From Campylobacter vulpis (GTDB lineage Bacteria; Campylobacterota; Campylobacteria; Campylobacterales; Campylobacteraceae), in the NCBI RefSeq assembly GCF_014217995.1, contig NZ_CP041617.1, forward strand, positions 434,001 through 498,000: 64,000 nucleotides of DNA, read 5' to 3'. Below, one piece after another: positions 20,133 to 28,998 of the stretch. The notes beneath the pieces were generated by a model that did not search any database, was not told where the DNA came from, and saw only the letters and a list, made by a program, of their open reading frames with translations. Position numbers and translations under genes: made by a program. Each line of letters starts with the position of its first letter. Position 1 is the first letter of the stretch.

Positions 20133-21848
20133 ATGAGTCAAAAAATTATCGTTGATCCTATTACAAGAATAGAGGGACATTTAAGGGTTGAGGTTGTCGT
20201 TGATGATAATAATATTGTCAAAGAAGCTTATACTGGCTCTACGCTTTGGCGTGGGATTGAGACTATCGTTAAAGGGCGCGATCCAAGAGATGCGGGTTTT
20301 ATGACTCAAAGAATTTGCGGAGTTTGCACCTTTTCACACTATAAAGCTGGAATTGTCGCTGTGGAAAATGCTTTAGGTATTACCCCTCCGCTTAACGCCC
20401 TACTAACTAGAACTTTAATGAATGCGGCTTTATTTTTACACGACCATATTGTGCATTTTTATCAACTTCACGCACTAGATTGGGTTGATGTAGTGAGTGC
20501 TTTAAGTGCTGATGTGAAAAAGGCAAGTGATTTAGCCTTTAATTATACCCCAAATCCTTACGCCACAGGTGCGGATAAGCTTTTAGAAGTGCAGCAAAGA
20601 CTTAAAGCTTTTGTTGATAAAGGAAATTTAGGACCTTTTGCAAATGCTTATTATGGACATAGCACCTACCGCTTTAACCCAGAGCAAAATCTCATCGCCC
20701 TTTCGCATTATTTGGAATGCTTAAGAATTCAAAGAATTATCGCGCAATGTATGGCGATTTTCGGTTCTAAAAATCCACATCCACAAAGCTTAACTGTGGG
20801 CGGGGTTACTTGCGTTATGGACTTACTTAGCCCTTCTAGAATGGGTGAGTATATGGAGAAATTTAAAGAAGTGGCAGATTTTGTCAATCGTGCTTATTAT
20901 CCTGATTTGGTAATGGCTGGAAAGGTTTATGCAAATGAGCCTAGCGTGTTAAATGATGTAGGCGTGGCAAATCTTTATACCTTTAAAGAATTTCAAATGG
21001 GTCGCGATGAGTGGCTTTTTGAAAGTGGTATTATTAAAAATGGCGATTTAAGTAAGGTTTATGAGGTAGAAGAAGATAAAATTACTGAAGAGGCAACGCA
21101 CTCTTGGTATGCGGATAATGAACCACTTCACCCTTATGATGGCAAAACAAATCCTAATTATACAGGGCTTGTCGATGGTGAAAGTATCGACCATCACGGC
21201 AAAGTCGCTCACACTAAGAATTTTGATACTAAAGGTAAGTATAGCTGGATAAAAGCACCTCGTTATGAGGGTGAGCCTATGCAAGTGGGACCTTTGGCAA
21301 ATATCGTTGTAAATTACGCAAAAGGAAATCAATATGTTGTGCCTGTTGTCGATACCTTTTTGAAAGAGACAAATCTTCCTTTAACAGCGGTATTTAGCAC
21401 TTTAGGAAGAACTGCAACTCGTTGTTTGGAGGCTAAAATTATCGCCGATAATACCTTAAGAGCTTTTGATAATTTAGTTGAAAATTTAAAGGTTGATGAA
21501 AGCACTTGTGCGCCTTATGTGATTGATAAAAATAAAGAATACAAAGGGCGTTATATGGGACATGTGCCGCGTGGGACACTCAGCCATTGGTGTAGGATTA
21601 AAAACGGCGTGATTGAAAATTGGCAAGCTGTTGTTCCTAGCACTTGGAATGCTTCTCCAAAAGACGCAAAAGGCGTTGGTGGAAGTTATGAGCAGTGTTT
21701 AATCGGGCTTAAAATTGCTGATGTAAAGCAGCCTTTAGAAATTATACGCAAAATTCACTCTTATGACCCTTGCATTGCTTGTGCCGTGCATGTGATGGAC
21801 GCTAAGGGAAATAATTTAAGCGAATATAAAGTCAATGTGAATTTATAA
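20133..21848 (+). CDS. hydB: [NiFe] hydrogenase large subunit HydB
   Basis: This subunit holds the NiFe(CN)2CO site that splits H2. Both nickel-binding Cys pairs are present: RICGVCTFSH (near residue 60) and DPCIACAVH (near 547). The tail after the last His (VMDAKGN onward, about 18 residues) is the extension normally cut off by a maturation protease after nickel insertion, which HydD, encoded two genes later, should do. At 571 residues it is of normal length for group 1 enzymes. It sits 2 bases after hydA, with GAGG as the RBS. Confidence 0.97.
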   Translation: MSQKIIVDPITRIEGHLRVEVVVDDNNIVKEAYTGSTLWRGIETIVKGRDPRDAGFMTQRICGVCTFSHYKAGIVAVENALGITPPLNALLTRTLMNAALFLHDHIVHFYQLHALDWVDVVSALSADVKKASDLAFNYTPNPYATGADKLLEVQQRLKAFVDKGNLGPFANAYYGHSTYRFNPEQNLIALSHYLECLRIQRIIAQCMAIFGSKNPHPQSLTVGGVTCVMDLLSPSRMGEYMEKFKEVADFVNRAYYPDLVMAGKVYANEPSVLNDVGVANLYTFKEFQMGRDEWLFESGIIKNGDLSKVYEVEEDKITEEATHSWYADNEPLHPYDGKTNPNYTGLVDGESIDHHGKVAHTKNFDTKGKYSWIKAPRYEGEPMQVGPLANIVVNYAKGNQYVVPVVDTFLKETNLPLTAVFSTLGRTATRCLEAKIIADNTLRAFDNLVENLKVDESTCAPYVIDKNKEYKGRYMGHVPRGTLSHWCRIKNGVIENWQAVVPSTWNASPKDAKGVGGSYEQCLIGLKIADVKQPLEIIRKIHSYDPCIACAVHVMDAKGNNLSEYKVNVNL

Positions 21849-21857
21849 GGAGACTTT

Positions 21858-22550
21858 ATGCAAAAACAAGAGGAAAAATTGCAAAGAAAAGCGGAATATG
21901 AATTTAGCATAGGCTTACGCTTAACGCACTGGATAAGGGCTGTGGCGATTGTGATTTTAGTGGGGACAGGATACTATATTTCTTATGTTTTTCAAAGTCC
22001 AAATTTGCCAAGTGATCCTAGTAATTTTATGCAGGCAAAATACCGCTTAGTGCATCAGGCTGTGGGTTTTGTTTTAATAGGGTGCATTATTTTTAAGGGC
22101 TATTTGTTCTTTTTTGATAAATGGAGTCGTAAGGAAAAGGCAAGTATAGCTGATGTTTTTAGTCTTAAAATTTGGGTAGAACAGATTAAATTTTATCTTT
22201 TTTTAGGAAAGCACCCGCCTTTAAAGGGCGTTTATAATCCTTTACAATATGTAACCTATCTTTTCTTTTATCTTGTAATGATAGGTATTATCCTTACAGG
22301 ACTTATTCTTTATACGCACACTTATCACGAGGGCTTAGGCGGTATGCTTTATAATGCTTTAAGACCGCTTGAGGCTATGATGGGAGGCTTGGCTGAAGTG
22401 AGAACTTATCATAGAATTCTGATGTGGGTGGTTTTGATTTTTGTGCCTGTGCATATTTATATGGCTGTTTTTAATGCGATTAAAGGTAGAGATGGTGCTT
22501 TAGATGCTATTATTAGCGGTTATAAATTTGTCAAGGAAGAGAAAAATTGA
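21858..22550 (+). CDS. hydC: Hydrogenase cytochrome b subunit HydC
   Basis: A membrane diheme cytochrome b that anchors HydAB to the periplasmic side and passes electrons to menaquinone. The 230 residues contain four membrane spans and candidate heme-ligating His in RLTHWIRA, RLVHQAVGF, THTYHEG and TYHRILMW/PVHIYM. A strong RBS (AAGGAGA) precedes the ATG. It overlaps hydD by 4 bases. Confidence 0.95.
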   Translation: MQKQEEKLQRKAEYEFSIGLRLTHWIRAVAIVILVGTGYYISYVFQSPNLPSDPSNFMQAKYRLVHQAVGFVLIGCIIFKGYLFFFDKWSRKEKASIADVFSLKIWVEQIKFYLFLGKHPPLKGVYNPLQYVTYLFFYLVMIGIILTGLILYTHTYHEGLGGMLYNALRPLEAMMGGLAEVRTYHRILMWVVLIFVPVHIYMAVFNAIKGRDGALDAIISGYKFVKEEKN

Positions 22551-23080
22551 AATTTCTTGTGCTTGGCATAGGAAATATTATGTTTGCAGATGAGGGCTTA
22601 GGCGTTCATCTTTGCAAACAACTTGAAAAAAACTACAAATTCACTCATCAAAATCACTCCTTAAGCTTTATCGATGGTGGCACTTTAGCCTTGCAGTTAA
22701 GTTATATTATAGCCGAGTATGATGAGATGATTGTGCTTGACTGTATTGACGCTGATGATTCTGAAGTGGGAGAAGTTTTTTTCTTTCCTTATGAGGCTAT
22801 GCCAAAGAGGGTGAATTGGAGCGGGAGTGCGCACGAGGTAGAAATGCTACAAACTTTGCAATATATGGAACTGGTAGGTGATTTACCTCGCACACAAATT
22901 TTAGCCGCTGTGCCAAGACGCATTAAGCCTATGAGTTTTGAGCTTTCAAGCGAGATTATTAGGGCTGCTAGTGTAATGGAGAAAACTTTGCTAGATTTTT
23001 TAGCTAAAAAGGGTTTTAGCTACGAAAAGGTGGCGGATTTTGCTTTGCAGGATTTAGCGCGTGTTTCTTTTAAGTCTTAA
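22547..23080 (+). CDS. hydD: Hydrogenase maturation protease HydD
   Basis: An endopeptidase that removes the C-terminal tail of the hydrogenase large subunit. The 177 residues start with the family signature LVLGIGNIMFADEGLGVHL (conserved acidic residue in ADEG) and include DCIDADDSEVGEV and a His in SGSAHEVEML, both typical of nickel-coordinating positions. It starts with TTG inside the hydC stop. It ends 11 bases into the convergent waaF gene. Confidence 0.93.
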   Translation: MKFLVLGIGNIMFADEGLGVHLCKQLEKNYKFTHQNHSLSFIDGGTLALQLSYIIAEYDEMIVLDCIDADDSEVGEVFFFPYEAMPKRVNWSGSAHEVEMLQTLQYMELVGDLPRTQILAAVPRRIKPMSFELSSEIIRAASVMEKTLLDFLAKKGFSYEKVADFALQDLARVSFKS

Positions 23081-24014
23081 ATTCTTTTAATTTTTCTATA
23101 ACCATTTGCGGAGTTAAATCTTTCATACATCGGTGATGTTTTAGTGGACAAACGCGCTTCATACAAGGCATACAGGCTAGATTAAGATGAATGATTTTAG
23201 CATTTTTGCTCTGCCAAGGCGAAGTTTGTGTGAATTTAGTCGGTCCAAAAAGCACGAGCATTTTTACCCCTAAAGCCGCTCCTAAGTGCATAGTGCCGCT
23301 GTCATTTGTGAGAAATAAATCGCTTAAAGCAATGTTTTGCGTAAGGGTATGTATGCTTGTTTTATTACACAAATTTTTAGCTTTAACGCCGTTTTGTGCG
23401 AGAATTTCGCTGATTTTGGTGCAAATTTTAGCTTCTTCTCCGCCCGCTCCTAAAAGGATAATTTCGTGGCTTTTCGCAAAATAAAGTCCCACTTTAGCAA
23501 AATACTCTTCCTCCCATCGCTTCGCACTTCCATAGCTAGCCCCCGGATTTAAGGCTAGAATTTTTTTGCCATTTTTAAGCGTTAAAGGGGCGTTAAATTT
23601 CGCCTTTATAGGAAGTTGCAGGGTTTGTGGGCTGATTTTAAAAGAAAGAGTGTTTTCAATGAAATTTAAGTATTTTAAAACCTGATGTTCTTCTTTAATG
23701 ATAGTTTTATCAAAACAAAATTTTTTCTTCGCTTTTAAAAGTTTTAAAATGAGTTTAGCAGAAAGGGCAGAGCGAAAGGAAAAAGCGAGGTCAAATTGAT
23801 ATATTTTGCGTAAATGAAGAGCTTGTTTATAACGCTTTTTTTTATCTTCTATGATAAATTTTGAGTTAGGAAAGTTCTTAAAAAGTGCTGTTGCCACAAA
23901 AGAGCCAAAAAAGATAAATTCCGCTTCCTTAAATTTCTCTTTAATGCCATAAATCGCCGCACTAGCCATAACGCAGTCGCCTAGCCAAGTGGGAAGATTG
24001 ATAAAAATTTTCAT
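23070..24014 (-). CDS. waaF: ADP-heptose:LOS heptosyltransferase II (WaaF)
   Basis: WaaF adds the second heptose to the LOS inner core (GT9 family). The 314 residues open with the family pattern INLPTWLGDCVMASAA, contain LNPGASYGSAKRW near 165, and have the donor-site motif LTNDSGTMHLGAALGVKMLVLFGPT near 238. The Cys-rich end (ACMPCMKRVCPL...HHRCM) is typical. In C. jejuni waaF closes the LOS locus that waaC opens; here waaC lies about 28 kb away. It is transcribed toward hydD and away from the next glycosyltransferase gene. Confidence 0.93.
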   Translation of the reverse strand: MKIFINLPTWLGDCVMASAAIYGIKEKFKEAEFIFFGSFVATALFKNFPNSKFIIEDKKKRYKQALHLRKIYQFDLAFSFRSALSAKLILKLLKAKKKFCFDKTIIKEEHQVLKYLNFIENTLSFKISPQTLQLPIKAKFNAPLTLKNGKKILALNPGASYGSAKRWEEEYFAKVGLYFAKSHEIILLGAGGEEAKICTKISEILAQNGVKAKNLCNKTSIHTLTQNIALSDLFLTNDSGTMHLGAALGVKMLVLFGPTKFTQTSPWQSKNAKIIHLNLACMPCMKRVCPLKHHRCMKDLTPQMVIEKLKEFKT

Positions 24015-24063
24015 CTTTTGCCCTTCTATGTTAAACTTTCAATTTTAACAAAATAGGCTAAAA

Positions 24064-24933
24064 ATGACAATATTTTCTATCATTATCCCGCTTTATAACT
24101 GCGAAAAATGGATTTGCAGGGCTTTAAAAAGCTGTCAAAATCAAGATTTTAAAAATTTCGAAGTGCTTATCATCGATGATAAAAGTGAAGATGAAAGCGT
24201 TAAAGTCGTTTTAGAATTCATCAAAAACGACAAGCGTTTTAAGCTTTTTTGCAATGCTTCTCATAAGGGAACTTTTGCGAGTAGAAATGAGGGAATTTTA
24301 AGAGCTAGTTCGCCTTTTTTGATGTTTTTGGATTCAGATGATTTTTTATGCGAAGGAGCGTTAAAAAGAGCTTTTGAAAGTCTAAATTTAAAGGCTGATC
24401 TTGTGCTTTTTGATGCTTTTGTGCATAGGGTGAAAACTAAGCTTTTCTACCGCTTTAAACAAGATGAAATTTTAAATCAAGGCGAGTTTTTTGACTTTTT
24501 AGGAAAACAAAGGCATTTTTGCTGGTCGCTTTGGGCTAAGGTTTTTCGCAGGGATTTAGCTCTAAAATGCTTTGAGTTTGTGGATAAAAAGGCGTGTTTG
24601 TGTTATGGGGAAGATGTGCTTTTTTGTTATGTTTATTTTATGCTTTGTGAGAAAATAGCCATTGTTAAGCATAGTATTTACCGCTATGAATTTAACGCTT
24701 TTGGGCGTTATGAGAGTAAGGATAGAGAAATTTTAAGGCAAAATTATGAAGACAAAACAACAAGCCTTAAGCTTATCAAAAATATCGCTAAAAATTTCCC
24801 ACAAAATTCCCTAAACGAAAGGCTTTTTTCGCATTTAGAAAAGGAGAGTTTAGACTTAAAAAAAAGATATTTAAAGTCGATTAAGAAAGAGAAAGTAGAA
24901 TTAATACAAATAAGTGAGCTTCTTGATAGATGA
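24064..24933 (+). CDS. GT2-family glycosyltransferase, probably LOS
   Basis: The 289 residues form a GT-A glycosyltransferase. They show SIIIPLYNCEKWICRALKSC at the N terminus, LIIDDKSEDES near 37 and the metal-binding LDSDDF near 91, where the DxD sits. The enzyme should transfer a sugar from a nucleotide donor in the cytosol. Its position next to waaF, divergent with a 49-base gap, suggests LOS outer-core assembly. Donor, acceptor and linkage cannot be told. A GT8 gene follows 15 bases later. Confidence 0.85.
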   Translation: MTIFSIIIPLYNCEKWICRALKSCQNQDFKNFEVLIIDDKSEDESVKVVLEFIKNDKRFKLFCNASHKGTFASRNEGILRASSPFLMFLDSDDFLCEGALKRAFESLNLKADLVLFDAFVHRVKTKLFYRFKQDEILNQGEFFDFLGKQRHFCWSLWAKVFRRDLALKCFEFVDKKACLCYGEDVLFCYVYFMLCEKIAIVKHSIYRYEFNAFGRYESKDREILRQNYEDKTTSLKLIKNIAKNFPQNSLNERLFSHLEKESLDLKKRYLKSIKKEKVELIQISELLDR

Positions 24934-24948
24934 TTGTGGGAGATTTTG

Positions 24949-26136
24949 ATGTATCACATTTTTTTCACGGCTGATGAAAATTACATAAAATTCACTAGCG
25001 TTTTGATGACTAGTATTGTTAAAAATGCGACAAAAGCTTATGAGAAAAAACCTTTTTGTTTTCATATTTTGAGTGATTTTATCAGTGATGTAACAAGAAA
25101 AAAGCTAGAAATTTTACAAAAAACTTTAAGTGAAATTTATCCTTGTGAGATTAAAATTCATATCCAAGATAATGCCAAATTTGATAAATTCCCAAGTTCG
25201 GGTGCCGCACAAAATAATAAACTATCCTATTATCGTCTTAAAATGCTATCTTGTTTAAATGATAATGTAAAAACCTGCCTTTATCTTGATAGCGATATGC
25301 TTGTTTTGGAGGATTTAAGAGAACTTTTTGCGCTAGATTTGAAAGATAATATCGCTGCTGTTGTTGGAGATATGGGAAGTAAGAGGGCTAAGATTAAATT
25401 TATGGAGGGAAGTGAGAAAAAGACCTTTTATTTTGATGAAAATTATTTTAATGCAGGACTTTTGCTTATTAATGTCAAAGAGTATCAAAAAGCACAGATT
25501 GAGGAGCGTTGCGAGGAGCTAGCCTCAAAATGTTTTTATATTAAGGGTGCTGACCAAGATTTGCTTAATGCTTGTATAGAGTCAAAAAAGAGGCTAAAAC
25601 TTGATTTTGCTTGGAATTTTTTTATTAATGCCTATGCTTATGCCATTACAAAGGACGATAAATTGGGCTATCTAAACTACACAAAAGAGGAATTTAAACA
25701 TAGCTTTGAAAGTCCTAAAATTCTCCATCTATGCTTTAAGCCTTGGAAATTTTTACGCTCTTTTAATGATAGCAAGGGGCGTAATGTCAATGATTTATGG
25801 TGGGAGGAGGCAGCTTTTACTCCTGCCTTTAGTACCGAGCTTTTAGAGCTTAAAAGACACATCAAAGATCATTTGCTTTATGCTGGGCTTGGTTCTTTAC
25901 TTTACCGCTACACGAAAAATTTTAATGTGCTTAAAATTGTTCATCTTATCAAACATCAAGATGAGGATTTAAAAATCGCTCAAAATGCCCAAAATTTCAA
26001 TGATAAAGACTTTGCCCTTTTTTTGCTTTTAGGCGAAATGGTTTTACACGCTAGGGCTAAGAAAAAAGGTGTTTTTAGCGTGTTTTTAAAGGCTTTAAAA
26101 TGTATAAGTTCTTATGAAAAATATGCGAGGCGTTAA
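24949..26136 (+). CDS. GT8-family glycosyltransferase, probably LOS
   Basis: The 395 residues begin MYHIFFTADENYIKFTSVLMTSI, the GT8 opening. They contain YLDSDMLVLEDLREL near 107 (DxD motif), FNAGLLLINVKEYQ near 166 and KGADQDLLNA near 199. The region after about 300 is an extension without a recognised domain. Family members move glucose or galactose onto LPS/LOS cores. I choose ATG 24949 because GGGAGA lies six bases ahead; a TTG 15 bases upstream is less likely. The pair with the preceding GT2 gene looks like one LOS unit. Confidence 0.87.
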   Translation: MYHIFFTADENYIKFTSVLMTSIVKNATKAYEKKPFCFHILSDFISDVTRKKLEILQKTLSEIYPCEIKIHIQDNAKFDKFPSSGAAQNNKLSYYRLKMLSCLNDNVKTCLYLDSDMLVLEDLRELFALDLKDNIAAVVGDMGSKRAKIKFMEGSEKKTFYFDENYFNAGLLLINVKEYQKAQIEERCEELASKCFYIKGADQDLLNACIESKKRLKLDFAWNFFINAYAYAITKDDKLGYLNYTKEEFKHSFESPKILHLCFKPWKFLRSFNDSKGRNVNDLWWEEAAFTPAFSTELLELKRHIKDHLLYAGLGSLLYRYTKNFNVLKIVHLIKHQDEDLKIAQNAQNFNDKDFALFLLLGEMVLHARAKKKGVFSVFLKALKCISSYEKYARR

Positions 26137-26144
26137 AAAGCATT

Positions 26145-26176
26145 AAAATAAGCGTGTTAGAATTTTCGCTTATTTT
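26145..26176. repeat. 10-bp perfect inverted repeat between the GT8 gene and murJ
   Basis: AAAATAAGCG (26145-26154) is inverted as CGCTTATTTT (26167-26176) with a 12-base loop. The loop holds TTAGAAT, a possible -10 box for murJ. It may end the glycosyltransferase transcript (the stem runs into T-rich sequence), or act as an operator around the murJ promoter. Sequence alone does not decide. Confidence 0.5.
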
Positions 26177-26192
26177 CATTTAGAGTAATAAT

Positions 26193-27647
26193 TTGATATT
26201 TAAAAATTACATCGTTAATGCCTTAGGGATTTTATTTTCACGCATTTTAGGACTAGCTAGGGATATTTTAATTGCCCTTTTTTTAGGGGCTGGGCTTTAT
26301 AGCGATATTTTTTTCGTTGCACTTAAAATGCCTGCGTTTTTTAGACGCATTTTTGCAGAAGGAGCTTTTGGACAAAGCTTCTTACCTAATTTTGTCAAAG
26401 CAAGGAAAAAGGGTGCATTTTGTGTAAGTGTGCTTTTGCAATTTGGTTTCATTGTCTTTTTATTTTGCCTTTTAGTAAGCTTTTTTGCCTCTTTTTTTAC
26501 AAAAATTTTTGCCTTTGGTTTTGATGCAAAGACTATCGCTTTAGCCTCTCCTTTGGTGGCTATAAATTTTTGGTATTTATTTTTTATTTTCGTGGTAACT
26601 TTTTTTGGTGCCTTGTTAAATTATAGGCACAAATTTTTTTTGACCTCTTTTTCAGCTTCTTTGTTTAATCTTAGCATAGTCATCGCCGCCTTTTTTGTGG
26701 ATAAAAATAATCCTCATCAAACGCTTTATTACTTCTCTTATGCCACGCTTTTAAGTGGGGTGGCACAGCTTATTTTACATCTTTTTGCTTTGAAAAATAA
26801 TGTTGCGGTTCGTGCTATGGGTTTAAGCCTTAAATTAAGGCGTTATAAGGCGAATTTAAAGGGTTTTTACACTACTTTTTCACACGGGGTTTTAGGCTCT
26901 TCAGCAACTCAAATAAGTTCTCTTTTAGACACAACAATCGCAAGTTTTCTTATCACAGGGAGCATTTCTTATCTTTACTATGCAAACCGCGTTTTTCAGC
27001 TTCCTCTCGCACTTTTTGCCATTGCTTTAACTCAAGTTGCCTTTCCTAAAATTTTAAGACTTTTAAAAAGCAGTCAAGAAAAAGAGGCTCTAAGCTTTAT
27101 GCGTAGGGCTTTAGCAGGACTTAGCTTTTTACTTGTTGTTTCGAGCATAGTGGGCATTATTTTTGCAAAAGAAATTTGTCAGCTTTTGTTTGAGAGGGGA
27201 AATTTCACGCAAAAAGATAGCCTTTTAAGCGCTTATGTTTTAATGGCTTATTTACTAGGACTTTTGCCTTTTGGCTTACAAAAATTACTCTCTTTGTGGC
27301 TTTATGCGGAATTTAAGCAAAAAATCGCCGCTATTATCGCCATAAAAGCTCTTATTTTGAGTGCTTTTGTTTCTATCGTTTTAATTTTTTTGATTAAAGA
27401 TGAGAATTTAAAGGTTTTAGCAGTGGCATTTGCAAGTTCTTTAAGTGCTTTTTATTTACTTTTGGCTAATATTAAAGAATTTGGTTTTAGGCGTTTTTGG
27501 GGCTTGATTTCTTGGAAAAAAAGCTTTTTCGCCGTGTTATTTTTAGCACTTTTTGCGTATGTGTTGCTAGAAAGTAAGATGATGATAATCAGCCTTTTTG
27601 TAGGGGTTTTTGAGTGGATTAAAGGAGGCTTTAGTGCTTTTATTTGA
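26193..27647 (+). CDS. murJ: Lipid II flippase MurJ (MviN)
   Basis: MurJ moves lipid II across the inner membrane for peptidoglycan synthesis. The 484 residues are highly hydrophobic, with about 14 spans. They open with the family pattern ALGILFSRILGLARDILIA, then FFRRIFAEGAFGQSFLPNF near 47 and YYANRVFQLPLALFAIALTQVAFP near 263. It starts with TTG at 26193, and its ribosome site is weak. It overlaps cysS by 14 bases at the 3' end. Confidence 0.94.
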   Translation: MIFKNYIVNALGILFSRILGLARDILIALFLGAGLYSDIFFVALKMPAFFRRIFAEGAFGQSFLPNFVKARKKGAFCVSVLLQFGFIVFLFCLLVSFFASFFTKIFAFGFDAKTIALASPLVAINFWYLFFIFVVTFFGALLNYRHKFFLTSFSASLFNLSIVIAAFFVDKNNPHQTLYYFSYATLLSGVAQLILHLFALKNNVAVRAMGLSLKLRRYKANLKGFYTTFSHGVLGSSATQISSLLDTTIASFLITGSISYLYYANRVFQLPLALFAIALTQVAFPKILRLLKSSQEKEALSFMRRALAGLSFLLVVSSIVGIIFAKEICQLLFERGNFTQKDSLLSAYVLMAYLLGLLPFGLQKLLSLWLYAEFKQKIAAIIAIKALILSAFVSIVLIFLIKDENLKVLAVAFASSLSAFYLLLANIKEFGFRRFWGLISWKKSFFAVLFLALFAYVLLESKMMIISLFVGVFEWIKGGFSAFI

Positions 27648-28998
27648 TAGTGTGAAAAAGGAGAAATTAGCCCTTAAAAAAGAGGGCGTTGTTAATATGT
27701 ATTTGTGTGGTCCCACAGTGTATGATGATGCACATTTAGGACACGCTAGAAATAACATTTGTTTTGATATGTTGCGTAGGACTTTACTTGCTCTTGGAAG
27801 AAAGCTTTGCTTTGCGAGAAATTATACTGACATCGATGATAAAATTTTAAAAAAAATGCAAGAAAGCGGCGAAAGTTTAGAGCAAATCACGCAAAAATAT
27901 ATCGCACATTATGAAAGAGATATGAGGCATTTGCGTGTTTTAGAGCCTGACTTAAAGCCTAAGGCAACTGATTTTATTAAGCAGATGATAGAGCTTATTT
28001 TGTGTTTGGAAAAGCAGGGTTTTACTTACACTTTAGAAGATGGAATTTATTTTGATACCAGTAAAGATAAGGATTATTTAAGCCTTTCAAAACGCAGCTT
28101 TGAGGATAATCAAACAAGATTAAACGAACAAAAAGAAAAGAAAAATGAAGCTGATTTTGTGCTGTGGAAATTTGATGAAAATTTTTACACCGCTCCTTTT
28201 GGTAAGGGGCGTCCGGGTTGGCATAGTGAGTGTGTGGCGATGATAGAGGCTTTATTTAAGGACGGGCTTGACATACACGCTGGGGGGGTGGATTTATTCT
28301 TCCCTCATCACGAAAATGAGGCTACGCAGTGTCGTTGTGCCTTTGGGAAAAACCTAGCCACGCATTGGCTTCATAATGGCTTTGTAAAGATTGACGGCGA
28401 AAAGATGAGCAAAAGCCTTAATAATAGCTTTTTTGTAAGGGACGCTTTAAGGGAGTTTTGTGGGGAGGCTTTGAGATTTTATTTAATGAGTGTGCATTAT
28501 AGGGCACATTTTAATTATTCTTTAGAGGATTTAGCTTTGTGTAAAAAGCGTTTAGATAAGCTTTACCGCTTAAAAAAACGCCTTGATTTAAACGAATTGG
28601 AAGATAAACCTAAAAAGTGTGAAAGAGAAGTTTCAACTGCTATTTTACAGGCTTTACAAGATGATTTAAATATTTCTAAGGCTTTGGCTTTACTTGATGA
28701 ATTTATCACAAATGCAAATTTAAAACTTGACGAAAATAAGGCTTTAAAAGAGAATTTGAGGGAGGATTTTAAGGAGCTTACTTTTATTTTTGGCTTGGGT
28801 TTTGAAGATGCGATTTTATATTTTCAGCAAGGATTTAGCAAGGAGCAAAAAGCGTGGATAGAGGAGCAAATTTTTAAACGCACTGAGGCTAAAAAGGCGA
28901 AAAATTACGCTTTGGCTGATAAATTAAGGCAAGATTTGGCAGATTTTGGCGTTGTGCTTTTAGATACAGCGCAAGGCACGATTTGGGAGAAAGCTTGA
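27634..28998 (+). CDS. cysS: Cysteinyl-tRNA synthetase
   Basis: It charges tRNA-Cys. Visible motifs: YLCGPTVYDDAHLGHAR (zinc Cys and HIGH-type), WHSECVAM, HAGGVDLFFPHHENE (zinc site) and GEKMSKSLNN (KMSKS). I set the start at GTG 27634, five bases after AAAGGAGG, giving 454 residues; the TTG at 27610 would sit before this RBS. The stop overlaps the msbA start as TGATG. A G7 run encodes the conserved AGGV. Confidence 0.95.
   Translation: MLLFDSVKKEKLALKKEGVVNMYLCGPTVYDDAHLGHARNNICFDMLRRTLLALGRKLCFARNYTDIDDKILKKMQESGESLEQITQKYIAHYERDMRHLRVLEPDLKPKATDFIKQMIELILCLEKQGFTYTLEDGIYFDTSKDKDYLSLSKRSFEDNQTRLNEQKEKKNEADFVLWKFDENFYTAPFGKGRPGWHSECVAMIEALFKDGLDIHAGGVDLFFPHHENEATQCRCAFGKNLATHWLHNGFVKIDGEKMSKSLNNSFFVRDALREFCGEALRFYLMSVHYRAHFNYSLEDLALCKKRLDKLYRLKKRLDLNELEDKPKKCEREVSTAILQALQDDLNISKALALLDEFITNANLKLDENKALKENLREDFKELTFIFGLGFEDAILYFQQGFSKEQKAWIEEQIFKRTEAKKAKNYALADKLRQDLADFGVVLLDTAQGTIWEKA

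Noticed and set aside
24934-24948. TTG start for the GT8 gene
   Set aside because: The ATG at 24949 is correctly spaced from GGGAGA and gives the standard GT8 N terminus.
28282-28288. G7 run in cysS as a possible phase-variable tract
   Set aside because: It encodes the conserved AGGV zinc-site segment of an essential synthetase and the frame is intact; no sign of switching.
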